A DNA stretch of 64,000 bases from Dolomedes plantarius (Eukaryota > Arthropoda > Arachnida > Araneae > Dolomedidae). The position numbers were made by a program, and so were the translations under genes. Each line of letters opens with the position of its first letter. Position 1 is the first letter of the stretch. Below are positions 12,073-25,498 of the stretch, piece by piece. Under the pieces are notes generated by a model. It was not told the origin of the DNA and made no database searches. It was given only the letters and a program-made list of their open reading frames with translations. The DNA is taken from contig OU015491.1 of the NCBI GenBank assembly GCA_907164885.2, positions 113,966,951-114,030,950 on the forward strand, given 5' to 3'.

Positions 12073-12540
12073 AGTAAAGCGTATGTCCACCTTTGGCCGT
12101 AATTACAGAGAATACCCTCTTATGAATACTTTTGTCTGATTTCAGGATTACATCAAGTGGAAATTTTTTCCATTCCCATTCAAAAACCAATGTGAGTTGA
12201 GTTGTGGTACTTAAAAGAATGGGTCTGAACTCCAGCCGCTATTACAATTCGTCCAACAAATGCTCAATTGGGTTAACATCGAGTTTTTGGGTGAGTTTCA
12301 ATGGTTTTTCTGGGTGTACGTTTTAACATGCTCCCTTCTCTATCCGTCAGTTTCGGCATTCTACCCGGATGGTTTCTGGGGCTAGAAATGCCTATATGTC
12401 TCCATTTGCTGATAACATTCTCTACTGACGGTTTTGGATACTCCAATTCAACGCTAATGACACAGATTTTCCACTTATCTAGCATCCTATTATAACTCCC
12501 CTCTCAAAATCACTGGACTCCATACGAGTTGCCATGCCAT
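12073..12540 (-). mobile_element. Internally deleted Tc1-like element
   Basis: The minus strand carries the start and the end of a Tc1-like transposase with the middle missing. The right-hand edge is uncertain: a possible degenerate inverted match to the left end (GTCCACC in AGTAAAGCGTATGTCCACC) lies near 12626-12651. The SINE at 11723 split the left tip, whose original sequence would have read AGTAAAGCGTATGTCC. Confidence 0.6.
12090..12520 (-). pseudogene. Tc1-like transposase, N- and C-terminal pieces fused
   Basis: On the minus strand from about 12520 the reading is SSDFERGVIIGC, stop, ISGKSVSLAL, matching the first helix-turn-helix of Tc1 transposases ('..dfeRG.ivg...aG.sv..ia'). A neighbouring frame then gives NVISKWRHIG and PGRMPKLTDREGSMLKRTPRK, the second DNA-binding subdomain and linker. 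Soon afterwards, near 12290, the reading becomes FDVNPIEHLLDEL, which is the end of the third catalytic motif (SPDLNPIEHLWD), followed by the C-terminal helices and a final stretch resembling VFSVITAKGGHT. The catalytic core with the first two aspartates (roughly 150 residues) is absent. This is a deletion derivative that could only move in trans. Confidence 0.65.
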
Positions 12541-15699
<3,159 letters not shown>

Positions 15700-15742
<43 letters not shown>

Positions 15743-15755
15743 GTATGTATATATA
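15700..15755. repeat. Compound (CA)n(TA)n microsatellite
   Basis: A CA tract (15700-15722), a TA tract (15723-15742) and an imperfect ATGTATGTATATATA end. The final TA is the flank of the adjacent Tc1-like terminus. Confidence 0.95.
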
Positions 15756-16290
15756 CACTCAAGTGACAAAACATTATGACCACCTGTCAATAACGAGTTG
15801 GCCCACCTTTGGCACGCAACACACTTTCAACCCGCCTTGGCATGGATGCCACAAGTCCTTGGTAGATGGCCGGAAACAGATTGTACCAGATGTTTAAGAA
15901 ACGGTCACGCAAATCCGAGATATTGCGAATTGGTGGTCTTTAAACTCTAAGCTGCCGTCCCATGACATCCCAAATGTGTTCTATCGGGTTGAGATCCGGT
16001 GAGTTAGGCGGCCAGGACATTAACTGGAATTCAGCATCATGTTCCTGGAACCACTCCAACACAATTTTAGCCTTGTGACACGGGGCGTTGTCCTGTTGGA
16101 ACATTCCATTTCCAGCTGAAAAAATAGAGGCCATGTAAGGGTGCAACTGGTCCGCAATGATGTTCAGATACCCTGTAGCATTCATGGTCTGCTCTACCAC
16201 AACCACGGGTCCCAGAGACGCCCAGGAGAACATCCCCCAAAGCAGAATACCTCCACCACCGACCACATTTGGGCGTGTTGGAAGCTTTCA
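15756..16290 (-). mobile_element. Tc1-like element (DD36E spacing), truncated
   Basis: One terminus is clear: CACTCAAGTGACAAAACATT starting at 15756, directly after TA. On the minus strand this is the 3' end of the element, just beyond the transposase stop. No matching inverted terminus is visible upstream to about 16690, so the 5' part is lost near 16290. Confidence 0.75.
15787..16290 (-). pseudogene. Tc1-like transposase, C-terminal half
   Basis: The minus-strand frame starts in the catalytic core with GGGGILLWGMFSW (family 'GGGSVMVWG.fSw'), then MNATGYLNIIADQLHPYM. The second aspartate sits in FQQDNAPCHKAK and the glutamate in SPDLNPIEHIWD. I count 36 residues between them, the DD36E spacing reported for the Incomer-type group of Tc1/mariner. 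One in-frame stop (TAA at 15940-15942) follows GRQLRV; beyond it the frame continues unbroken through SMPRRVESVLRAKGGPTRY to the expected stop at 15787-15789. The N-terminal DNA-binding domains and the first catalytic aspartate are missing. The family assignment is firm and the group is inferred from spacing alone. Confidence 0.85.
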
Positions 16291-16686
16291 CAATACAATC
16301 AGACGATTATAAGTCCAGAACTTGTTGGATCATCCCTAGACAAAGGGGACGCAGCGCGTTAAAAGTTACATCTTGACAACACCGTGGCAAACACTCAAAA
16401 GCCCCCCAGAAAAGGAAGCCAGGCTCCCAGGTAGAGGCGCACTGACCTTTTAACAGGCCAGAAGCGGACACATGGCTCTAGCATGTCATATCGGATGATG
16501 ATCGCGCCATGTCCGTTATATAATGCTTATATAAGACTCTCCGTCCGCACGTGTCATTTAAGGGGAAAATGTATTTACATTGGTTGGAATTAGATCACAA
16601 TCAGGATGAGGGACGGTGCTCTGTTGCAATAAGATAAAATAATTTGGAAAAAACGCATTAAGGATAGTGAAAAGGATTGAAATTTC

Positions 16687-16690
<4 letters not shown>
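16291..16690. other. Unclassified GC-richer segment
   Basis: About 270 bp (to about 16560) has a base composition unlike the AT-rich surroundings, with runs such as CAAAAGCCCCCCAGAAAAGG and CGCGCCATGTCCG followed by TATATAATGCTTATATAAG. This could be a fragment of a retroelement terminal region or of another DNA element. I see no reading frame or paired terminus. Confidence 0.35.
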
Positions 16691-16744
<54 letters not shown>

Positions 16745-16751
16745 TTATTTA

Positions 16752-16822
<71 letters not shown>
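16691..16822. repeat. Compound (TA)n(TTTA)n(TA)n microsatellite
   Basis: A TA tract, then six TTTA units (16740-16763), then a second TA tract to 16822, where it truncates a Tc1-like element. It gives artefactual Tyr-Ile ORFs on both strands. Confidence 0.96.
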
Positions 16823-16824
<2 letters not shown>

Positions 16825-17371
16825 CTGGCCAAGGTAGCGTTGAGCAAGCACGAAGACAAGCAGTAGAAACTCTGAACCGCCGTGTGCGGGCGGGCATTAT
16901 CTAGCTGAAATGTAAGCCCAGGATGGCGTGATATGAAGGGAAACACATCAGGGCGTAGAATATTGTCGACATACCGCTATGCTGTAAGGGTGCCGCGGAT
17001 GACAACCAATGGGGTCCTGCTATGAAATGAAATGGCAACCCAGACCATCACTCCTGGCTGTCGGCCCGTATGGCGGAAGACAGCCAGGTTGGTATCCCAT
17101 TGCTGTACCAGGTGTCTCCAGACACGTATTCGCTGGCCATCGGGTCTCAATTTGAAGCGGGATTCATCACTGAAGACAATTTTACTCAAGGCAGTGACAT
17201 TCCAGGTCGAATGTGCCCGACACCACAGCAAACGAGGTTGTCGGTGTACAGAGGTCAATAGTAGTTGACTCTAACAGTGGCATCGCTCCTATCCAAATGT
17301 TGAGGAGTTCGCTGATTAGACCAACCGACTCCTTTGATCCCAACTACACGTCCTCTCTGAAATGTTGACAT
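16823..17371 (-). pseudogene. Tc1-like transposase relic with internal deletion
   Basis: The minus-strand reading probably starts at the ATG at 17371-17369: MSTFQRGRVVGIKGVGWSNQ, then HLDRSDATVR, the first helix-turn-helix. After RSDATVR the sequence jumps to SVHRQPRLLWCRAHSTWN, so roughly 80 residues (second helix-turn-helix and linker) are gone. The catalytic core follows: IVFSDESRFKLRPDGQRIRVWRH split over family positions, then RQPGVMVWVAI, TPLVVIRGTLTA, a stop, RYVDNILRP and [11 protein letters not shown] with the second aspartate. The frame is then lost and the TA tract removes the third acidic motif and C-terminus. The sequence resembles Tc1-like transposases common in spider genomes (from memory). 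It is inactive. Confidence 0.8.
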
Positions 17372-17523
17372 CTGCACATATTGTTCGCACACCTTTAAGC
17401 GAGGCACAGTTACTGCCTAACTGAGTACACGGAATGAAATTCGCAAAGAATTTATGACCTGGAATCGAAATTTCTCCACTCTAATATCCTGCCAGTTGCG
17501 CAGTTAACCCATTGCCTGCTAGT

Positions 17524-17539
17524 GTTGCGTTTTCGCAAC
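17524..17539. promoter_or_regulatory. Subterminal palindrome, left (piggyBac 2)
   Basis: GTTGCG-TTTT-CGCAAC, perfect arms, starting exactly 16 bp from the left tip, the same offset as in piggyBac 1 although the sequence differs. Confidence 0.65.
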
Positions 17540-17860
17540 ATTAATTTAATATTTTTTAAATATAAATTTTATCAATTTTGTGTTAACAAATAGAGACTAT
17601 GTTAAAGAAAAAGTCTTGAAATGTTGTGATAAATTATTAAAATGAATTTGTTTTTATATTTTAATAGTTAAATCTTTCAACAAATGTCACTGAATTTTAA
17701 CTGCTGATATTTATCAAATTTGATGTATTTTCATAGATTGCATCAAATGCTCAATTTCAAAAGCAGCTTTTAAACAGAAATCTTGATCTCTTATAAAAGG
17801 GCGACATCAAGTAAGCTTGTTTCTGTTACTATTTCTTTGTAATTATTGGTTATAAAAATT

Positions 17861-17876
17861 GTTGCGAAAACGCAAC
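17861..17876. promoter_or_regulatory. Internal palindrome (piggyBac 2)
   Basis: GTTGCG-AAAA-CGCAAC, 353 bp from the left tip and about 75 bp before the visible start of the transposase. It is followed by ACTGGCAT; on the reverse strand this reads ATGCCAGT leading into the palindrome, matching GCCAGT before the right copy. Confidence 0.65.
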
Positions 17877-17951
17877 ACTGGCATGATCAAGTATATAATT
17901 TTTCTAATGTGCTCATAATGCTGTTTTTAAATGATCCTTTTTTATATTTCA

Positions 17952-19990
17952 GATCCATTTAGACAAAGACGATGTCTGACCATCGATGAAGCTTTAGAAT
18001 ACTGAAATGAATTGGAAGATGGTGATTTATCTCATATTTCATTAGAAAGAGTGGATGAAGCTCATAAATGTGATCTAGTTACCTTTCCACCAGACCCAGA
18101 CGTAGTCACAGATAATGAAGATTTAGACGATGATCTGTCTTTTGATAATATACAGATTCCAAAGGATGTTTTGGGTGAAATTGAACTTCATGATCGCAAA
18201 TCGCATTGTTCAATAAATAGTAGAAAAAGTAGAAAATCCTCCAAAAGTAAAATTTTTTGGAAAAAGTCCTCTCCAATTTATAATTTGAAGCCCGTCTCTA
18301 ATGAAGAAGAAAAAATAGAGATTATATCAGGCGATTTGTACAATCTTCAACCTACTGATGTGTTCTTAAAATTCTTTAATGAAACACTTTGATGAACTTT
18401 TGGAGCACGATGTAGCAGAAACTGTAAAATATGCTCGTAGAAGATTAGGTTAAAATTTTAATTAACTGTTCCTACTCTCAAGCGTTTTATTGGTATTCTG
18501 CTTTCTACAGGTTATTCTTAATTACCACAAGAGCAGTTATATTGGTCGGTTGCAGAGGACGTCAGCTGTCCTATTATTAGACATACCATGAATCGGGCAA
18601 CGTATTTGTCCATAAAACAAAATATGCATTTGGATGACAATACTTTGTTGGATAAAAGTAATAAATTAGCTAAAGTTAGACCGTATTTGAATATTTTAAA
18701 TGAAAATTTTATGAAGTTTGATGATTTTACTACTAATCTCTCAATTGATGAGCATATGATCCCATACTTCGGAAAGCATTCAAGTAAAATGTTTCTGAAG
18801 AGGAAACCAGGCCGATTTGGCTACAAAGTAGGGTGCTTATGTTCTTAAAGTGGTTACTTATATCAATTTGATATTCATAAGGGAAAACTGCAAGAAATAT
18901 CAGATCTTGCACTAAGTGCAGATATCGTGATGAAGCTTATAAAAGTTGTTAAAATCCATGTAATTACGTGGTATACTTACACACTCTATCTGCTGTCTTT
19001 GTGGATATCAAATCGGCTTACGATCTGGTATGGAGAGAAAATCTTCCTCTAAAAACGTTTCTTTATGGGAGCGCTATTGGATTGCCAGACATAAGTTGGT
19101 GGATTAACGGATGTCATTTTTCTATCATGTTCTTGTAATTTTGTCTTTTTGATATCCAATGTCCTCTAATAGTTGCTATTGGAAAAAAAACGTGGTATAC
19201 TTTGATAATTTTTTACCTCCCATATTCTTATATCTGAACTTTGTAGTATGGAATTTTGTGCAACTGGAACAATTAGAGATAAAAGAACTGGAATTACCCT
19301 CTAATGTCTGTTAAGAATATGAAGAAAACAGAACGCGGAACATATGACACGGTATTTAATAAAAAAAAATTAATTCTATTACAAGATGGAACGATACCTC
19401 TATAGCCACTACAGCCAGTAACTGGGATTTTATTGACTCCCCACACCTCCCAACATCTACCAGACGCTATTCTAGGAAGGTAAAAAAGCACATTTCAGTA
19501 AAATAACCACAGTTAATAGCTAATTATAATTCTCATATCGGTGGAGTTGATCTCTTTCATTGTTTCTTACCAGATACAAATAAAAGGCAAAAAATGGTGG
19601 TGTCCAATTTTCACTAATTTCCTCGACGTAGCAAAAGTGAATGCATGGAAAATGCATCGAATGTGCATTGATCCTTCAATAAGTTTATTAGATTTCCAAA
19701 GATCTTTGGTAATTTCTTTACTTAAAACAGACACAATCTATGATACATCCAAAGAAGAAAGTCATGAATCGCTAGAAAAATTTCAAAATCCAGGACGTCC
19801 ATCATCTGTGAAAAATTTATTTTTGAACAAAATGAAACAAGAAAGCACCAATCACACAATTGAGAGAAATCCCGAAAATAAAAAAAGACCCTGCAAATAT
19901 TGCAGTAGCTAGACTGTAACAATTTACAACAAATACTCAGTCCCATTTCATGCTAAATGTTTCAAACCATTTCTTATAACGCGGAAATAA
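17952..19990 (+). pseudogene. piggyBac-like transposase, interrupted
   Basis: The reading starts at DPFRQRRCLTIDEALEY, with a TGA where the frame suggests Trp, then an acidic N-terminal region (126-codon ORF 18012-18392). After a frameshift the central domain follows from 18588 (MNRATYLSIKQNMHLDD). The first catalytic aspartate is in LSIDEHMIPYFG and RKPGRFGYK follows. The block NPCNYVVYFDNF, with the second aspartate, is split by a 211-bp insertion after 18978 and resumes at 19190. CATGTIRDKRTGI and KNMKKTERGTYD then match the family, and SHIGGVDLF keeps the third aspartate, followed by KGKKWWCPIF. The C-terminal cysteine-rich domain has C-x2-C (RPCKYC), but the next two cysteines are Tyr and a TAG (19910-19912) interrupts it. 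The terminal stop is at 19988-19990. The overall length matches a full piggyBac protein. It is inactive. Confidence 0.9.
18979..19189 (+). mobile_element. 5'-truncated non-LTR retrotransposon fragment
   Basis: A 211-bp insert flanked by a 13-bp direct duplication ACGTGGTATACTT (18966-18978 and 19190-19202; the last A of the tail overlaps the copy) and ending in an A run of seven to eight. Its plus strand reads LSAVFVDIKSAYDLVWRENL for the first part, a reverse-transcriptase motif A like those of Jockey/I-type LINEs, then GLPDISWWINGC and a stop. Only about 43 codons are present before an unrelated 3' stretch and the A tail, so both a 5' truncation and an internal deletion (or template switch) are implied. 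It interrupts the piggyBac coding sequence at the second catalytic motif. Confidence 0.8.
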
Positions 19991-20011
19991 AATATACCGC
20001 TTTCTGCCAGT

Positions 20012-20027
20012 GTTGCGTTTTCGCAAC
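20012..20027. promoter_or_regulatory. Subterminal palindrome, right (piggyBac 2)
   Basis: GTTGCG-TTTT-CGCAAC, ending 132 bp before the right tip, almost the same distance as in piggyBac 1 (131 bp). It is preceded by CTGCCAGT. Confidence 0.65.
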
Positions 20028-20230
20028 ATTTTGTAAATCACAAGGAAATAAATATATTCTTTGGGAAATGGTTTAATTCCTTTAGTTATTCAATAATAAT
20101 CATAAGAAATTGATTTTGTCTGTTTTTGCCAACTTTAAGTGTGTACGGAAGGTAATGGGTTAAGATACACTGCAGCGTCGCATGCTCATTCATTGGCCGC
20201 CAAACTTTAAAATTTTGCCTTTTCCGTCGA

Positions 20231-21668
20231 AACATGCATGCATGTTAATTTGTGTTCAATTTGTATTACCCTTTTTTGATACGTCTTTTTTTTTATCTAA
20301 GAGTATATATATAAACATTATTTAAAAAAAGATCTTTTAAAATAAATGGATTTGTACAGTTAATGCAATTTCCTTTCCTTGATGTTGGAATTAGTGGGTT
20401 TTTTAGGGATAATTTAAAGACAAAGGGAGAGATTATTTAATGGCATCCAATCATCGACAATGTAAATTTATTTTTATAATGGCTTTAATAATAGGGTGAG
20501 AGTTTATAGTGTTAGCTACGCTTTTTTTACTAGTCCCCTGTATTTCGCTTGAAAAGCTACCAGTCATCTTGCGCATTATCCATATTTTTGGCTAAATAAA
20601 TTCAATATTTTTGCAAAGAGGTATGAATTTATGTTTCAATTGGATGAATACAAACTTCGCAAGTTATAATACTTGTGCAGGTTTACCATAAAACTAACGG
20701 TGAAGTTTTGATAGTCCTAATAGCCAGTACTTTACGCTATTTTTTTAATTTGTAGGCAATTTTTAATTTTTTTATATCCGAATTTTTTACAATAAAATCA
20801 CTAATATAATTGATGAAATCATCAGACTGATATTGCTCTATCACTCTTTACTTAAAAACTTAAATTCTTTAACATACAAACCCCAATCTCCTCTATAGTC
20901 CTCGAAGCTAAATACCTAACTTATCTGCATTCGGTCACAGCAGTTGGTTGTTGTGTTGTCAACTAATAAGGAAGATATTTCCCAACAATGAAATATTCAT
21001 AGCGCTTGCAAGTGCTGTTATTATAATGAACACTTCACTTGGAGCTGAACTCCATATCTAACATTCTGAGGACCCGTGTATTGGTTTCAGTGGAGAGAAG
21101 TGGAAAATCAATGAATAATTTTCACTCACTTTCTTGAAACATTTCTATTTTCGATACATTTACTAGCATCATAGCCCTTTGCTAATGTAAACTGCATTAA
21201 TTGACTGGAGACGAACGTCGCTTAATTGGGAAAGTGTGTCTTAGTTTATAATAAGCTAGAGGATTCTTATGTTTTAAATGAAACCATGTTAGTTATTTTT
21301 AAAAAATCCAAGATTTTAATAATTCTCTCAGAACCACAAAATATTTTTATGTAGAAGTTATATTATTAAATATGTTTGATGTAGTGAATATTAAAACCGA
21401 TTGATTTAGATGTTACGAAATAGTGCCAAATTTATGCTGCAATTGAAAGTGATTTCTGTCAATACATGCTTCAATTGAAAGATTGTTTTTCTCGCTGGAT
21501 GTAAACAGTCGAGTTACCCCTGTGGTTAAGAAGTGTTGTAGAGAGCAGGCATAGAGGAGTCGCTACAGTGCTTCTTCCAATAGAGGAATCTCGACAACAG
21601 TTATATTTAAAAGTAATATAGAATTATTTTTGTATGGAAATCGTACACTATAACAGATAACCAACAAT
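20231..21668. other. Unassigned AT-rich DNA
   Basis: No gene or repeat recognised. Confidence 0.5.
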
Positions 21669-21677
21669 AGACTACTG

Positions 21678-22026
21678 ACTGGGCTCTAGGTAGTCTTGTG
21701 ATAGCGCGCTGGCATTCGGTACTGAGGATGCTCGGATCGAATTCTGACACGTGCCTTTAAATAACTCTGTGTCTAGGTCGGATATGGGTACTTTAAGTAT
21801 ATATAACGAAAAGTCCATCTATGACGTCAGAGAGGGTGGGAGAGGGTACAATATCCCCAATTGTCGCCACTGGAGGTGCTCGGTGAAAATTGAGGTATGA
21901 ACAAGCTAAGACGGACTCCGACCCTTGGGGTTCTATATAAATCGAGGCTGCACTCTTCAGCCAAAAACCTCTATGGACTTGGTTTGGAAGTTGCAGCCAG
22001 GGTGTGTTAGAATCAAAAACAACAAC
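21678..22026 (+). repeat. Full-length tRNA-derived SINE with target duplication
   Basis: Flanked by the direct repeat AGACTACTG (21669-21677 and 22027-22035). The head GGGCTCTAGGTAGTCTTGTG continues with GATAGCGCGCTGGCATTCGG and a B-box-like GGATCGAATTC. The 3' end is CAAAAACAACAAC. The body block GACGGACTCCGACCCTTGGG matches CGGACTCTGACCCTTG in the SINE at 11723 (opposite orientation), so they share a body. The small ORFs at 21925-22198 arise from this repeat. Confidence 0.85.
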
Positions 22027-22035
22027 AGACTACTG

Positions 22036-24957
22036 GCTTTTTCACTATACATTGGTTACATTTCAGGTTTTACCAATTCTTCTTGTAAATCAAAATATCA
22101 TGGCGAAACGAATATACGATACAATTTGCCACGACTACTGTGTGAATAACAATTCCCTTCAAGAGCTACATTACGATTGTAAGAGATATGAACACTAATA
22201 GTGTCATTATAATTGAATACAGGAGGTTTCTTCCTCTTAAGCTGAACCCAAACTGAATGCCTTTATATCAGATTTCTGTCTTTAACAAAAACGTTTCATT
22301 CTGAAAGTATTTTCATTTCTCTTGACATCAAATTTCGTGAATGGAAAATGGGAAATGTGAAAAAAAATAGCTTAATTAGAAATGTCTTACTACGACTAGA
22401 ATGGAAAACTGAACTACGCCGAAACAACAATTTATGGCAAAGTTATTTATGGCTTATACGGGCTCTGAAAACGACAAAAAGAATTGTGTATCCAAAATGT
22501 ACTCTGTAAACCATAAAAAGAACAATTTAGAGTTTCTAAGGGAGTTATACACAAATTAATAAAAGTCAAATTAAGTCAACAATAAAATGGTAATTGAGTT
22601 TCAAATGGAAAAGCTGATAACCCTGCAGTAATAAAAGACCCCACAAAGCAAAAGATACCCCACAAAGTAATAAAAGAACGCCTCATATAAGGAAGTTAAA
22701 TATTTCTTTTACGAAATATTTATTGCATTTTACGGAATATCTTATGACATACAACATTATCCCACAGACTAATTTTCAATTTAAAAAGTTAATTATTTTT
22801 TTTATTTCTTACTTTAATTTTGATTTAAAGTAAGAAAGACAAATCAATTATGTGCAATGAGGTGAGCAACATTGTTGTGAAGAAATTCGCTGATTATTCA
22901 AAATACAAATCCAAGAAACTATTACAAATTGATTCAATAAACAACTCTTTATAGTACGCTGAATTTAGAAATTTCTCAGTCTTAATACTGTATTAAATTA
23001 AAAGTGTAAGAAATCATCAACACGCCCGTAATACGTAGGAAATAAAACAGTTAAGTAAAGCGATAAAAATTACGTATTTAAATGAAGCAATTATATTCCT
23101 TCAAAAGATTTATATCAATCATAAGATTTATACGGAAATATTTTATGAGAAAAATTTCCCATTCATAACATTTTTTTTGAAAATGAGTGTCCTATTTTAA
23201 CTTACATTGTTAGAAAACAACGAGGGATTTATGAAACTTTATTCACTATATTTCTTGGAAAAAATTATATATTCTAAAAATTTGACACCTGATATGAAAG
23301 TAACAATTTTTTTTATAAATCTACCTTCAGAAAAAACAATTTTAAAAATCTCACTAACGTAATTATTGATTTAAGTTAATCAGCCTATCCTCTGCCGTAG
23401 GTAATATCAGGATGGGAATATTTAGTTACCCTTGGTCAATAAAATTTAATTAAAACATTCTCCAAAGCTTTTTATCTTAGGGGTCTGATTGCATTTTAGA
23501 ATAATTTTATAAAGTACACTTTTTTTACAAATTTTGTAACAAGATTTTTTTAATATAGATATTTTTTGTTTATTAATTTAAATATTCAAAGTTCCTCCAC
23601 GTTTAATTTTTTTTTACTCAGAAATTAATCATTTTGCTAACGGTAATTTATTTTAGGCTTCAGTATTAAAATAAAAAAAATGCTGGCCTTTGCTTATAAA
23701 ACTTTGTAATTTTTAAACATACACGTTTTGTGTCAAGATTAGAAACTTTATGCCTAAATTTAGTTAAAAGAAGGGTACTTTTCGAAAGCTCTTTATTTGA
23801 CTTGTAGTCTCTAGATGGTCAAAAAATTAAGTTGAAATATTTCTTTTCACACTTAAATTGTTTTTAAAGAATGAGGACGATAAATTAATGCCCATTTGAA
23901 GTCCAATGATAAAGAAGTCAATTTAAAAGGAGGGAAAAGTTTAATTTTACTACTAGATATCAGATTCCTTAATAAACATTCATGAATTTAAATTAATAAT
24001 GTTTTCTTATTAATGGAAAATAATTCTCAAATGGAAATATTAGTTGAGTTGCAATTTTTACTAAAGGTACTGTATTATGCTCGAAAAAATTGTCAAATTA
24101 TTATTTGATTTCACAAATCATCGAACTGCCTTAATTATAAATTATCTACATCTTTAAGTGATAAAGACGATTCTTGGTTCTACAGAGAGAGACTGACAGA
24201 GTGATAAATAGATATGGAACAGTATTTATTAAAATGAAAGTTAAATGTTTAAGAGCTAGAAACCATTTTAAACCATTTTTGATATTTATACCAATTTTAT
24301 GATACAGTTGATAAAAGTCATAACGATATTTGGAAAAATCATAATTGTATTATTTGTATTATAAAAAATTCCTCCTCAACTACTTTTTATAGCACAAAAA
24401 TAACAATTTTTATATACACAGCAAAACTATGTTGTTAAAAAGCATAATAGACAGAATTTACTACATGTGTTATTACTATGAATAAATAAAGGTGTCTTAT
24501 AAAAGAGTCTAAAGATATCGGATATACTTCATCTATTAACTTCATACCTTACTAATAAAAGGACTCATAACGAAGTGTTATGATGATACTAAAAGGGATA
24601 TCTGGTATTAAGGCTATAAATTATAAGAGCGTTAGTTTTATCCAAAGATCCTAGTTATAGCGCATGTTGAACACATCGAGAAATGTTTAGAAATGCATAA
24701 CAAATTATTGTAAAAAAATAGTAAAGATGTTGAATATCATTTCTTGTTATATTCCAGGGACTAAAATATCTTAAAAAACAATTCAAAGGATATTTTGCTA
24801 ATAAGTCGACTGAGACTGTTCTTAACCTAAAATGACGAGCAATACACAGGCTGCGGCATAATGGATTCGCACATTTTAATGCGTAATAAAAAACTAACAA
24901 AACGGATTTAAAAAAAGCTTTATATTTTCGTAAAGCACTTATACTCTAGTTTTTTAT
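22036..24957. other. Unassigned AT-rich DNA
   Basis: Nearly 3 kb with no recognisable gene, transposon or RNA. The 81-codon ORF at 24655-24900 (minus) shows no motif. Confidence 0.5.
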
Positions 24958-25496
24958 TCACTAACTTTTGCTATTAACACTTCTCAGGTGGCGAATAGGA
25001 TAAACCGTAATTTGCGAGGCACTACTGAATCAGGTCCCTAAAGTTTTCCATGACTCCTTTGGAAGAATGGCCCCATCTTTGGAAGAATGGCCGCAACCGC
25101 TTCGCGAATAGCTGACTCGTCGACTCGTTCACATTCTCAGGTGTTATAAATTTCCTAGGGCGAACACTTGGTATCCTTGGTAAAGTAGAGCCACTTATTC
25201 TCCATTTTGGAACTCGTCACAGGATCATTTTACGATAGGGAACGACATCAATTGCATAGAACCTTAAATGCCCTCTGTGTCGCACATAATCTATTTTCTT
25301 TTAAAGAACGGCTCGACATCGAGAGAGAAATATTCACTGGACCAACTTATGGTGTCTACTGACAACTTGAAAATCAGCCAGAACTGTTGTTATCTCCCTC
25401 CATTGTAACACTGGCAAGGGAGTGTTGGGAGCCCTGCTCCCAATACTCCCTTGCCAGTGACTTCCGAAATGTGGGAATCTATTCTGCAGCACCCTG
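24958..25496 (-). mobile_element. Decayed DNA transposon (probable)
   Basis: The segment is GC-richer than its flanks. At its right edge the minus strand reads TACAGGGTGCTGCAGAATAG; a TA followed by CAGGGTG is a common mariner-type terminus. Near the left edge the minus strand gives ESAIREAVAAILPKMG and, in the neighbouring frame, VMENFRDLIQ, stop, CLANYG, reminiscent of the C-terminal helices of Tc1/mariner-like proteins. A 16-bp direct repeat CTTTGGAAGAATGGCC occurs at about 25058-25095. No left terminus was found. Confidence 0.35.
25409..25459. repeat. 23-bp hairpin with 5-nt loop
   Basis: The left arm, CACTGGCAAGGGAGTGTTGG plus GAG (25409-25431), pairs with the right arm (25437-25459) at 22 of 23 positions; the exception would be a G-U pair in RNA. 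The loop is CCCTG. It lies about 40 bp inside the probable transposon terminus. Confidence 0.9.
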
Positions 25497-25498
25497 TA

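Larger units (their letters stand above)
17504..20163 (+). mobile_element. piggyBac-like element 2
   Basis: Flanked by TTAA at 17504-17507 and 20160-20163. Inverted tips are CCCATTGCCT at 17508 and, reverse-complemented, CCCATTACCT at the right end (9 of 10 match). It contains a near full-length but broken transposase and three identical palindromes, GTTGCG-4-CGCAAC, at 17524, 17861 and 20012. It sits in the leader of a Tc1-like element and itself contains a non-LTR retrotransposon fragment (18979-19189). Confidence 0.93.
16823..20230 (-). mobile_element. Tc1-like element interrupted by piggyBac 2
   Basis: A minus-strand Tc1-like element with its 3' end lost at the TA tract (16822). Its 5' leader is split by a 2.65-kb piggyBac insertion at a TTAA; leader sequence appears to resume at 20164 (GATACACTGCAGCGTCGCAT) and continue to roughly 20230. 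The outer boundary is approximate because no inverted terminus was located. Confidence 0.65.

Noticed and set aside
16291..16560. LTR of a retrotransposon
   Set aside because: A TATA-like region and GC-rich blocks are suggestive, but no second copy, TG...CA boundaries or adjacent primer-binding site could be found in the window.
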